Notes under the pieces: generated by a model | The model's database searches: none | Told to the model about the DNA's origin: nothing | Seen by the model: only the letters and a program-made list of their open reading frames with translations | Translations under genes and position numbers: made by a program | Shown: one piece after another, positions 37,093 through 44,688 of the stretch | How the letters are laid out: each line of letters starts with the position of its first letter | Position numbering within the stretch: position 1 is the first letter of the stretch | Assembly (NCBI GenBank): GCA_019635315.1 | Contig: JAHBZT010000001.1 | Span: forward strand, 558,001 to 622,000 | Length of the DNA stretch: 64,000 bases | Origin: Rubrivivax sp. | GTDB taxonomy: Bacteria > Pseudomonadota > Gammaproteobacteria > Burkholderiales > Burkholderiaceae_C | Direction: 5' to 3'

Positions 37093-38103
37093 TCAGTGCA
37101 GACGGCGGCGGCGCGCCCAGGCCGCGACCGCGCCCAGGCCGGCCAGCAGCAGCGCCTGCGTGCCGGGCTCCGGGATCGGCGGCGGCGGCTCGGTGAAGCC
37201 CGAGACGCGCACGATGCGGTCGCCGCCGCCGAAGGTCGAGAAGAAGAAGTCGCCGGTCACCGGATCGATCGCCGCCCCTTCGGCACCGGTCAGCCCGGAC
37301 AGGAAGGTGCGCCGCGTCGCGACCAGCGGGTTGCCCTGAGCGTCGAGCTGGTAGGCGCCGACCATGCCGGCCGAGTATTCGGAGATCAGCATGCTGTTGA
37401 CGCCGAAGCCGGCATTCGACGCCGGGATGTAGACGAAGCCCTCGGGCCCGCCGGGCACGTTCTGGGTGCCCGCGACGCCAGGGTTCAGGTCGACCTGCGC
37501 GAGGCCGACGAGGTCGTAGGTGCCGTTGCCGTCGGGCGCCAGGCCGGCGCTGTACCACTGGCCGCCGGACCAGGACACCAGCTTGATCTGGCCGGCGCCA
37601 CCGAAGCCGGCCGGCACGAAGTTGAGCGCCGCCAGCGAGTTGGCCACGCCCAGCGGCGCCAGCTCGATGATCTTGTCCTCGTCCGTGCTGCCGGGCAGCG
37701 TCTGGCCGAGGCCGTTGATCGGCCAGCGGGCGGTGAACAGCACGCCGCCGGGGCCGAAGACGACGCCGCCGTCGTTGTATTCGCCGATCGTGCCCGACGG
37801 GCCGCCGAAGCGCTGCGCGCTGCCGGAGAAGCCCGTGACCGCGCCGTCGCCGTCGCGCACGACGCCGACCGTGTACAGGCTGCCGTCGGCATTGTTGGCC
37901 CTGCCGCCGATCAGCAGCGTGTTGGCATTCAGGAAGGTGAGCCCGCCGTACAGCGGCGGCAGGCCCGGCACCGAGCCGAGCACCGTGACGGTGTAGTCTG
38001 CCGAGAAGTCACCGCCCAGCGTCTGGGCCTGGAGGGCGGGCAGCCCGCTCGCCAGGGCGGCCGCCAGCAGGCCGATGCGGAGGTGACGGAACATGGAAGC
38101 CAT
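37093..38103 (-). CDS. PEP-CTERM sorting-domain exported protein
   Basis: 336 residues from ATG at 38103, with AGGAG seven bases upstream. Signal peptide ending ALQAQ. The body is Gly-rich and beta-type with no recognised catalytic motif (repeated segments such as GGPSGTIGEYNDGGVVFGPGGVLF). The C-terminus PIPEPGTQALLLAGLGAVAAWARRRRLH has the PEP motif, a helix and a basic tail, the sorting signal cut by exosortase. No exosortase or exopolysaccharide gene is in the window. Convergent with rpoN and only 12 bases from it. Confidence 0.88.
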   Translation of the reverse strand: MASMFRHLRIGLLAAALASGLPALQAQTLGGDFSADYTVTVLGSVPGLPPLYGGLTFLNANTLLIGGRANNADGSLYTVGVVRDGDGAVTGFSGSAQRFGGPSGTIGEYNDGGVVFGPGGVLFTARWPINGLGQTLPGSTDEDKIIELAPLGVANSLAALNFVPAGFGGAGQIKLVSWSGGQWYSAGLAPDGNGTYDLVGLAQVDLNPGVAGTQNVPGGPEGFVYIPASNAGFGVNSMLISEYSAGMVGAYQLDAQGNPLVATRRTFLSGLTGAEGAAIDPVTGDFFFSTFGGGDRIVRVSGFTEPPPPIPEPGTQALLLAGLGAVAAWARRRRLH

Positions 38104-38147
38104 GGATGCACTCCTGCTGAGGCCGCACGCGGCCTGGACAACGCCCC

Positions 38148-38175
38148 AGCATAGGAAGCTGGCCGTTGGCGACAA
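38148..38175 (-). promoter_or_regulatory. Promoter of the PEP-CTERM gene
   Basis: Reading the minus strand, TTGTCG (38175-38170), a 16-base spacer and TATGCT (38153-38148) fit a sigma-70 promoter about 45 bases before the start codon. The resulting leader includes a GC hairpin at 38121-38134. Confidence 0.45.
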
Positions 38176-38229
38176 CCCCACGAATGCAGGGGGCGGCCCG
38201 CGACGCCGAAGCCGGTGCGGGGCGCCGCG

Positions 38230-39501
38230 ATGACGCGCCTGTTCCTGCCCTGCGCCGCGGGCGCCGAGGCCTTGCTGGCCGCCGAGGCCGCAGCGATCAC
38301 CTCATGCCCGGTGCACGAGGCGCGCGGCGGCGTCTGGGTCGACGGCGACGAGCGCAGCGCGATGCAGCTCAACCTGGAGAGCCGGCTCGCGCAGCGCGTG
38401 CTGTGGCCGCTGGCCGAAGGCCCCTACCGCGACGAGCACGAGCTCTATGCGCTGGCGCGCACGGTGCCGTGGGCGCGCTGGATCACGCCGGCGCAGACGC
38501 TGCGCGTGGACGTCAGCGCGCAGCGCTCGCCGCTCGCGAGCCTGAACTTCGCCGCGCTGCGCGTCAAGGACGCGGTCTGCGACACGCTGCGCGAGGCCAC
38601 CGGCGCGCGGCCTAGCGTGGACACCCGGCGGCCCGACCTCGCGATCGCGCTCTTCGTCGGGCCCACGCACGCGACGCTGTACGCCGACACCTCGGGCGAG
38701 CCGCTGTTCAAGCGCGGCTGGCGCGAGGAACGCACGGGCGGCCTGAAGGGCGAGGCGCCGCTGAAGGAGACGCTGGCGGCCGCGATGCTGGCCGCCGCCG
38801 GCTGGCACGGCCGCGCCGAGGACGGCCCGCTGCTGGACCCCTGCTGCGGCGCCGGCACGATCGCGATCGAGGCCGCGCAGCTGGCCTGCGGCATCGCGCC
38901 CGGCGCGGCGCGGCGCTTCGCCTTCGAGCGGCTGCGTCCGTTCGCCGGCCACCTGGGGGCCTGGCGCGAGCTGCAGCGCGCGGCGCGCGAGCGCGTGCAT
39001 GCGCCCGCGGTGCCGGTCTTCGCCGGCGACGTGAGCTTCCGCATGACCGACTTCGCGGCGCGCAACGCCGAGCGCGCCGGCGTGCGCCACGCCATCGAGC
39101 TGCGCACCGCCGATGCGCTGCAGCGCCCGCCGCCGGCGCCGCGCGGCACGCTGATGCTGAATCCGCCCTACGGCGAGCGCATCGGCGCCAAGGGCACGGG
39201 GTCGGGCAGCGGGTCGGGCACCGGACCCGGCGCGCGCGAGGGTTTCGAGGGTGGTGGCGCGCCGGCCGAGTTCTATGCCGCGCTGGCCGCGCACTGGAAG
39301 CGCCACTATGCCGGCTGGACCGCCTGGCTGCTGAGCCCGGAGATGAAGCTGCCTTCGCTGCTGCGCCTGAAGGAGAGCCGCCGCGTGCCGATGTGGAACG
39401 GCCCCATCGAGTGCCGGCTGTTCCGCTTCGACCTCACCGCGGGCGCCGGGCCGGGCGCCCGCCGCGCGGCGGCCGCGGACGCGCCGCCGCCGTCAGCGTA
39501 G
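38230..39501 (+). CDS. THUMP-domain class I SAM-dependent RNA methyltransferase (RlmL N-terminal-half type)
   Basis: 423 residues from ATG at 38230; an in-frame GTG at 38215 is possible. N-terminal THUMP region (about 1-160), then a UPF0020 methyltransferase domain with LLDPCCGAGTIAIEAAQLA (SAM site) and LMLNPPYGERIG (target-base motif NPPY). The family contains RlmL, which makes m2G2445 in 23S rRNA. The RlmK half of E. coli RlmKL is absent, as is normal in beta-proteobacteria. A Gly/Ser/Thr-rich insertion encoded by a 12-base tandem repeat (39199-39222) directly follows NPPYGER. Confidence 0.9.
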   Translation: MTRLFLPCAAGAEALLAAEAAAITSCPVHEARGGVWVDGDERSAMQLNLESRLAQRVLWPLAEGPYRDEHELYALARTVPWARWITPAQTLRVDVSAQRSPLASLNFAALRVKDAVCDTLREATGARPSVDTRRPDLAIALFVGPTHATLYADTSGEPLFKRGWREERTGGLKGEAPLKETLAAAMLAAAGWHGRAEDGPLLDPCCGAGTIAIEAAQLACGIAPGAARRFAFERLRPFAGHLGAWRELQRAARERVHAPAVPVFAGDVSFRMTDFAARNAERAGVRHAIELRTADALQRPPPAPRGTLMLNPPYGERIGAKGTGSGSGSGTGPGAREGFEGGGAPAEFYAALAAHWKRHYAGWTAWLLSPEMKLPSLLRLKESRRVPMWNGPIECRLFRFDLTAGAGPGARRAAAADAPPPSA

Positions 39502-40767
39502 CAGCGGCAACGCGTCGACGCGGCGCTCGATCTCCTCGACCAGCGCGTTGTAGGCCGGGGCGCCGACACCGCCATAACGGCGCCGCAGTTCGGCCTGCGA
39601 CAGGAACTCCGGCAGGTCGGCGACCTCGGGCATGAAGTCGCGCTCGGCCAGGCCGCCGGCCACCGCCGCCTGCAGCCGCGCCGGCGCCTGGACCGCCAGC
39701 TCGCCGAAGCGCGTGCCGGCGCGGTTGGCCGCCATGTCGTTGAAGCTGAAGCCGCTGCCGCCGCGGGCGTCGGCGACTTCCTTGTACAGGCCGATGGCCT
39801 GCGCGAGCGGGCTCGACCCCTCGACCACCAGCGCGGCGGAGACCAGGAAGTGCAGCGGGAAGTCGTCGCGCCCGGCCAGCAGCAGGCGCATCGGGCGCGC
39901 GCGCGGCCAGTCCGCCGGCAGCACGCCACCGGCGCCGCGCCCGCTGGCATACAGCGTCAGCGCGACGATCGCGGCGCGGTTCTCGGCCGCGGCATCGGCG
40001 CCCTCGGCCGCGCTGCGCGTGCGTGCCAGCTCGAACAGCGGCACCAGCAGCTCGGCAAGGGGCGCCTGCCAGGCCGGCTCGGCGCGCGCCGCGAGCTCGA
40101 CGATGCGGTCGTGGTAGGGGCGCAGCCGTTCGCGGTCCTCGGGCCGCAGCAGCGTGGCCATCACGCGCTGGCGGCCGTCGCCCGGCCAGGCATAGGTCAC
40201 CAGCAGCAGGCGCGGCGCGAAGCGCACCTGCTGCACCACCTCCGCGGCCAGCCGCGCCTCCGCCGCGAGCCCGGCGCGCGCCGCCAGCCAGGGCGCCATG
40301 CGCGCGGCCAGCGCCGACGGCAGCGGCAGCCGGCCGATGCTGGCCGACTCGATCGCGGGCAGTGCAGGGGTCTCGCGCAGGCGCAGCTCGACATTGATCC
40401 AGCGCCCGAACAGCGCGATGCCCGGCCACGCCGGTGCGCGCGCGCTGAACTGCAGCGTCGCCGCCCCGCGCTCGACGCGCACGCGGCCGACCGCGCCCAG
40501 CCAGCGCTGGCCGGCGTGGCTGAGCAGCACGTCGAGGTCGCGTTCGCCCAGCCAGAGCTGGCGGACGCGGCCGGCCGGCACCCGCCTGGGGTCGTGCGCG
40601 CGCAGCAGCGCCACGGCGCGGGCCACGTCGCGATGGTCGACGGCGGCGGTCAGCACCACCGAAGGCTCGCGCTGCAGCGCGGCCGCGGCCGCCAGCCCGA
40701 GCAGCAGCGCCAGCAGCAGCCCCACGAGCAGCACGCCGCGCGCGCCGTGGAACAGCAGCTTGGTCAT
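39493..40767 (-). CDS. Conserved membrane-anchored protein of unknown function
   Basis: 424 residues. One N-terminal hydrophobic helix (about 9-31) and the rest predicted periplasmic. I do not recognise a domain. Visible features are DLDVLLSHAGQRWLG, SARAPAWPGIALFGRWINVELRLRE, a positively biased middle, and FPLHFLVSAALVVEGSSPLAQAIGLYKEVADARGGSGFSFNDMAANRAGTRFGE near 310-365. The last segment is well structured and may be a catalytic or peptidoglycan-binding site, by analogy only. The stop overlaps that of the convergent methyltransferase by nine bases. Codon use equals that of its neighbours, so it is a normal chromosomal gene. Confidence 0.78.
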   Translation of the reverse strand: MTKLLFHGARGVLLVGLLLALLLGLAAAAALQREPSVVLTAAVDHRDVARAVALLRAHDPRRVPAGRVRQLWLGERDLDVLLSHAGQRWLGAVGRVRVERGAATLQFSARAPAWPGIALFGRWINVELRLRETPALPAIESASIGRLPLPSALAARMAPWLAARAGLAAEARLAAEVVQQVRFAPRLLLVTYAWPGDGRQRVMATLLRPEDRERLRPYHDRIVELAARAEPAWQAPLAELLVPLFELARTRSAAEGADAAAENRAAIVALTLYASGRGAGGVLPADWPRARPMRLLLAGRDDFPLHFLVSAALVVEGSSPLAQAIGLYKEVADARGGSGFSFNDMAANRAGTRFGELAVQAPARLQAAVAGGLAERDFMPEVADLPEFLSQAELRRRYGGVGAPAYNALVEEIERRVDALPLLR

Positions 40768-40812
40768 GCGGCGCGAGTCTGCCACCAGCGCGGATCGCCG
40801 CCGCCCGAGGGG

Positions 40813-41003
40813 CATAATTCGGCGCGGCGCCGGTCGTGGCGCCGAGGCCTGCGCAGATGGACCCCAGTCACCCTCGGTGACCGTCCGTCCGGGGGCGCCG
40901 GCTGCACGCCGGCGGCTCGGGCGGGACGGTTGCGTCGTCACCCCTCGAGCGAACCCTTGCCGGGCGGCCACGGCGCTGCCCGGCATGACCCCGAAAGCAG
41001 CCC
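40813..41003 (+). promoter_or_regulatory. Candidate promoter and structured 5' leader of corA
   Basis: CATAAT at 40813-40818 is the only AT-rich hexamer in the gap and would start a leader of about 180 bases. Three hairpins follow: CGGCGCC/GGCGCCG (40825-40844, 7 bp), GTCACC/GGTGAC (40867-40881, 6 bp, CTC loop), and a nested structure with outer CCGTCC/GGACGG (40885-40929) and inner CGCCGGC/GCCGGCG. No known riboswitch consensus was recognised. Mg2+-dependent control is inferred only from the gene downstream. Confidence 0.45.
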
Positions 41004-41981
41004 ATGCTCAACGTCTTCACGCTGGTCAACGGCCGGCTCGTCCAGCAGGAGGTCGACGGTCCCGCGGCGCTGGCCCACGTGCAGCCGGTGTGGGTCGACC
41101 TCGACGACCCGAGCGCCGAGGAGAAGGGCTGGGTGCGCGGCCGCTTCGGCCTGGAGATCCCGCTCGACGCGGTCGACGAGGACCTCGAGGAGTCCGCCCG
41201 CTACTACGAGGAGGACAACGGCGAGCTGCACATCCGCTCGGACTTCATCGTCGACGCCGACGAGGGCCCGGAGGGCAAGCGCTCACGCAACGTGCGCGTG
41301 GCCTTCATCCTGCGCGACGGCGTGCTGTTCTCGGTGCACCGGCAGGACCTGCCGGTGTTCCGGCTGCTGCGGCTGCGCGCGCGCCGCATCCCGGCGCTGA
41401 TCGAGGACGCCAAGGACGTGCTGCTGAAGCTGTACGACGCCGACGCCGAATTCTCGGCCGACGCGCTGGAAGGCATCTACGACAGCCTGGAGCAGGTCAG
41501 CGCGCGCGTGCTCACGCGCGACGTCAACGACAGCGCCGCCGCCGAGGCGCTGGCGGCGATCGCCAAGCAGGAGGACCTGAACGGCCGCATCCGCCGCAAC
41601 GTGATGGACACGCGGCGCGCGCTGAGCTTCCTGATGCGCAGCCGGCGCCTGAATGCCGAGCAGTTCGAGGAGGCGCGGCAGATCCTGCGCGACATCGACT
41701 CGCTCGACTCGCACACCGCCTTCCTGTTCGACAAGATCAACTTCCTGATGGACGCCACGGTCGGCTTCATCAACATCAACCAGAACAAGATCATCAAGAT
41801 CTTCTCGGTCGCCAGCGTCTCGCTGCTGCCGCCGACGCTGATCGCCAGCATCTACGGCATGAACTTCCGGGTCATGCCCGAGCTCGACTGGACGCTGGGC
41901 TATCCGTTCGCGCTGCTGCTGATGCTGGCCTCGGTGGCGGCGCCCTTCCTCTACTTCCGCCGCAAGGGCTGGCTGAGCTGA
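41004..41981 (+). CDS. corA: CorA-family magnesium/divalent cation transporter
   Basis: 325 residues. Large cytoplasmic N-terminal domain and two C-terminal helices. The signature YGMN is in ASIYGMNFRVMPEL, followed by the second helix and a short basic tail (YFRRKGWLS). A pentameric inner-membrane channel for Mg2+ (or Co2+/Ni2+) is the family role. The acidic stretch after the second helix of the soluble domain fits cytoplasmic Mg2+ gating sites. Preceded by a long structured leader and followed by a repeated hairpin that starts inside the stop region. Confidence 0.95.
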   Translation: MLNVFTLVNGRLVQQEVDGPAALAHVQPVWVDLDDPSAEEKGWVRGRFGLEIPLDAVDEDLEESARYYEEDNGELHIRSDFIVDADEGPEGKRSRNVRVAFILRDGVLFSVHRQDLPVFRLLRLRARRIPALIEDAKDVLLKLYDADAEFSADALEGIYDSLEQVSARVLTRDVNDSAAAEALAAIAKQEDLNGRIRRNVMDTRRALSFLMRSRRLNAEQFEEARQILRDIDSLDSHTAFLFDKINFLMDATVGFININQNKIIKIFSVASVSLLPPTLIASIYGMNFRVMPELDWTLGYPFALLLMLASVAAPFLYFRRKGWLS

Positions 41982-42104
41982 GCCGGGACGAGGAAGCGTC
42001 CCTTTGGACGGTTCCTCGCCAGGCGAAGGGGTCCGCGTGTCCCGCACGCGGGCCGCGGCCAGCATGGCTGAGCCGGGACGAGGAAGCGTCCCTGCGGACG
42101 GTCC
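41977..42104. repeat. Two direct copies of a 38-base hairpin unit after corA
   Basis: Copy 1 (41977-42014) begins at the corA stop and copy 2 (42067-42104) is exactly 90 bases later. Both read GCTGAGCCGGGACGAGGAAG, then CGTCCCT and a GGACGGT segment, with three to four differences. Each can fold GGGACG/CGTCCC with an AGGAAG loop. They may act as terminators or be a small duplication. The rest of the 278-base gap holds a twice-occurring TGTAACC (about 42168 and 42192) and no gene. Confidence 0.75.
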
Positions 42105-42259
42105 CGCCGTTTTCGGCGCTTCCCGGCAGGATTTCGCTGCCACCCGCCGGCATCGCGCCGGCGAAGGATGTAACCACCCGTTCCCTTCGTGTAACCTCCC
42201 GGCGTCGGGGTGCGAGCCGGGCGGGGGGCCCGGCGACCGGCCCCGGGGTGGCAGGCGAC

Positions 42260-42739
42260 ATGCACAAGCAATTCGGGTTCCGGGCGACGCGCGGGGTGCT
42301 GCTGGCGGGCGCGATGCTGGCGCTGCTGGCCGCCGGTGCCGCACGCGCACAGTTCACGATGGTGCCGGCGCCGCTGAGCCCGGGCGAACCCAAGCCCTCG
42401 CAGGCCGAGGTCGAGAAGGACTACCGCGTCGACGCCGCGCGCCACCTCTATGCCGCCTACCCGATGCGCGTGATGCGCGGCAAGCTGCCGCCGCTGCTGT
42501 ATTCAGTGATGGCGGTGGAGACCGAGATCGACGCCAGCGGCCAGGTCGTCAACGTCAGCGTCGTGCGCAAGCCGGCGGTCGACGAGGTGGCGCCCTGGGT
42601 CGTCGCGATGATCCGCCGCGCCGGCCCGTTCCCGGCCCCGGTCAAGGCGGGCACGGCCACCGTGCGCTACTTCGACATCTGGCTGGTCGACAAGTCCGGC
42701 CTCTTCCAGCTCGACACGCTGACCGAAGGCCAGCGCTGA
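42260..42739 (+). CDS. TonB C-terminal-domain-like exported protein
   Basis: 159 residues from ATG at 42260. Signal peptide with cleavage after ARAQ (about residue 31). The C-terminal half, LLYSVMAVETEIDASGQVVNVSVVRKPAVDEVAPWVVAMIRRAGPFPAP, matches the TonB_C/energy-transducer fold, but there is no N-terminal membrane anchor or Pro-rich spanning region as in true TonB. It is probably a periplasmic protein with a TonB-like domain and no known function. Gene starts in the same direction as corA but 278 bases away. Confidence 0.7.
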   Translation: MHKQFGFRATRGVLLAGAMLALLAAGAARAQFTMVPAPLSPGEPKPSQAEVEKDYRVDAARHLYAAYPMRVMRGKLPPLLYSVMAVETEIDASGQVVNVSVVRKPAVDEVAPWVVAMIRRAGPFPAPVKAGTATVRYFDIWLVDKSGLFQLDTLTEGQR

Positions 42740-42744
42740 AACGG

Positions 42745-42891
42745 CGCCCCCACGCTCCCTCCCGGTCGCTGCCGGCGGGCTTGCAGGCCCGCCGGCGTTC
42801 GCCAGCCACTCGCGGGCGCGCAGGCGCCCGCTCGGCGCCGGCTCACCCCCCCGAGGGGCTCCTGCGACGGACCGGCAGAGCCGGATCCGCG
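42745..42891 (+). repeat. Dispersed GC repeat, copy A (split by 71 bases)
   Basis: 42745-42773 and 42845-42891 match, in inverted order on the other strand, the sequence at 59257-59328 (copy B). Common parts include CCTCCCGGTCGCTGCC, CCCCCGAGGGG and a GGACCGGC/GCCGGATCC hairpin. Copy A is interrupted by a 71-base hairpin-rich insert (42774-42844). Both copies lie between convergent genes, so they may end transcription from either side. Confidence 0.75.
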
Positions 42892-42915
42892 CCGCAGCCG
42901 GGCTCGCGGCGTCTC

Positions 42916-43356
42916 TCAGGCGTTGACGCGGCGCTTCAGCCAGCGCATCAGCGCGCCCAGCAGCGGCAGCTTCTCGTACAGCTCCTCGGCCGCGTCCCAG
43001 TAGTCGCGGTGCTCGGCCACGCGGCCGTCGGCGGCCAGCCGCAGGTGGCTGGCGCCGCGCACGCGGATCTCCGCCTGCCCGCGTCCGCGCAGGCGGAAGA
43101 CGAAGTCCCAGGTCAGGAAGGCCTGCGCACCCTGCACGATGCGTTCGTGCACGACGAAGCGCGGCGCCTCGAGCGTGGCGAACATGTGCTCGAAGATGCG
43201 GCGCACCGCGGCCACGCCCTGCACCTCGTTGAACGGGTCCTTGAACCGCACGTCGTCGGTATAGAGCTCGCCCAGGCGCGCCAGGTCGGCCGGCTGCAGC
43301 GACTCGTAGAACGCGACCACGCGCTCGATCATGGCGCCGGCGTCGGCCGCGCTCAC
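42916..43356 (-). CDS. NTF2-like (SnoaL-type) protein, last gene of lipid operon
   Basis: 146 residues with the cystatin-like alpha+beta NTF2 fold: ERVVAFYESLQPADLARLGELYTDDVRFKDPFNEVQGVAAVRRIFEHMFATL, followed by strands RFVVHERIVQGAQAFLTWDFVFRLRG. Such proteins are small pocket enzymes or binding partners (isomerases, cyclases). It begins inside the SDR gene stop (ATGA overlap), so it is the terminal member of the eight-gene unit. The precise reaction is unknown. Confidence 0.85.
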   Translation of the reverse strand: MSAADAGAMIERVVAFYESLQPADLARLGELYTDDVRFKDPFNEVQGVAAVRRIFEHMFATLEAPRFVVHERIVQGAQAFLTWDFVFRLRGRGQAEIRVRGASHLRLAADGRVAEHRDYWDAAEELYEKLPLLGALMRWLKRRVNA

Positions 43357-44138
43357 ATCCCGGTCGACCGTCGCACGGCCGCGAAGTAGGGCCCGTAGGC
43401 CAGGTGGCGCAGGCCCTTGAGCAGCATCGTGAAGCGCTTGGGGAAGTGGATCTCGAAGTCGCCGCGCCGCCAGCCGGCGACGATCTCGCGCGCGGCTTCC
43501 TCGGGGGTGATCAGCGCGGGCATGCGGAAGCGATTCTGCGCCGTCAACGGCGTCTCGACGAAGCCCGGGTTGATCAGCGAGACGCCCAGGCCCTGCGGCG
43601 ACAGGTCCAGGTGCAGCGTCTCGGCCAGGTTGATCAGCGCCGCCTTGGTCGGCCCGTAGGCCAGCGACTGCGGCAGCCCGCGGTAGCCGGCCACGCTGCC
43701 GACCAGGCTCAGGTGGCCGCCGCGACCGCTGCGGGCCTGCGCCAGCAGCTGCGGCAGCATCGCGTCCAGCAGGTACAGCGCGCCGGTCACGTTGACCTGC
43801 TGGTGGTGCAGCGCCAGGTCCAGGTCGAAGGCGGTGGCGCGCATCGGGCTGTAGGTGCCGGCGCAGTACATCACGAGGTCGATGCCGCCGTGCACGGTGA
43901 CGATGCGCTCGGCCGCGGCGCGCATCGCGTCGCGGTCGGTGGCGTCCAGCGGCAGCGCCTCGCTGCCCGGGTGCTCTTCGGCGAAGCGGTCCAGCACCGG
44001 CGCGCTGCGCGCCGAGACGACGACCTGCGCGCCGGCGGCATGCAGCGCAGCCGCGGTGGCGCGGCCGATGCCGGTGGAGGCGCCGACCAGCCAGGCGGTC
44101 TTGCCGTTCCAGTCGGTGAGGCGGGGGTTCAGGGCCAT
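43353..44138 (-). CDS. Short-chain dehydrogenase/reductase
   Basis: 261 residues. Cofactor motif GASTGIG (19-25) and catalytic Ser148, Tyr161, Lys165 (YGPTK) are all present; CAGTYSP fits the NNAG-equivalent site. Classical SDR with NAD(P)H. It is in the conserved group of genes (SDR, DUF1365, CFA-like methyltransferase, FAD protein, DUF3833) seen with ChrR or LitR regulators, where it is thought to act on a modified fatty acyl chain; this is inference. 16 bases after the DUF3833 gene. Confidence 0.92.
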   Translation of the reverse strand: MALNPRLTDWNGKTAWLVGASTGIGRATAAALHAAGAQVVVSARSAPVLDRFAEEHPGSEALPLDATDRDAMRAAAERIVTVHGGIDLVMYCAGTYSPMRATAFDLDLALHHQQVNVTGALYLLDAMLPQLLAQARSGRGGHLSLVGSVAGYRGLPQSLAYGPTKAALINLAETLHLDLSPQGLGVSLINPGFVETPLTAQNRFRMPALITPEEAAREIVAGWRRGDFEIHFPKRFTMLLKGLRHLAYGPYFAAVRRSTGM

Positions 44139-44154
44139 GTCGGTGGGCGCTTGC

Positions 44155-44688
44155 TCAGAGCTTCGTGAACGACAGCGTCACTTCGCCCAGGCGGATGCCG
44201 AACTTGCTCATCACCGCCTTGTTCAGCATGACCTTGTCGTCCACCAGGTACATCCAGTCGTCGAACTGCACCTCCCAGACGCGGCCGTCCACCGGCAGCG
44301 CCAGCGTGTAGCGCCAGTTCAGCGCGTTGCCCGCCGACGCGCCCTGCGCGACGCCGACCACGTCGTCGGCGCGGCCCTCCCAGCGGCCGTTGCCGAGGTC
44401 GGTCAGGCGCCAGACGCGGCGTTCGGTCTTGCCGTCGCTGTACGTGAAGCGCTCGTCGAGCTCGCCCTGGTTGCCGTTCCAGCGCCCGGTCATCTGCACG
44501 ACGAAGCGGCGCGCGACCTTGCCGCCGCGGTCGGTGAAGATGCCGTGGGCGACCAGTTCGCCGTCGAAGTAGCGCTTGAGGTCCAGCACCGGCTGCTCGG
44601 CCGCATAGTCGGCCGGGCTCGGCGCCGAGGCGCAGCCAGCCAGGGCCAGCGCGCCGGCCGCGGCCAGCAAGGCCAGTCGTCGTTTCAT
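44155..44688 (-). CDS. DUF3833 lipoprotein
   Basis: 177 residues. Signal peptide with lipobox LAGCAS (Cys19). The remaining sequence, including LKRYFDGELVAHGIFTDRGGKVARRFVV, FTYSDGKTERRVWRLTDLGNGRWEGRADDVVG and DDWMYLVDDKVMLNKAVMSKFGIRLGEVTLSF, is the DUF3833 pattern. Function unknown; likely periplasmic and lipid-facing from its company. ATGA overlap with the upstream MFS gene shows translational coupling. Confidence 0.9.
   Translation of the reverse strand: MKRRLALLAAAGALALAGCASAPSPADYAAEQPVLDLKRYFDGELVAHGIFTDRGGKVARRFVVQMTGRWNGNQGELDERFTYSDGKTERRVWRLTDLGNGRWEGRADDVVGVAQGASAGNALNWRYTLALPVDGRVWEVQFDDWMYLVDDKVMLNKAVMSKFGIRLGEVTLSFTKL

Noticed and set aside
40840..41003. Known riboswitch (M-box, cobalamin, ykkC type) before corA
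   Set aside because: No consensus box of these classes could be found, so only a structured leader is reported.
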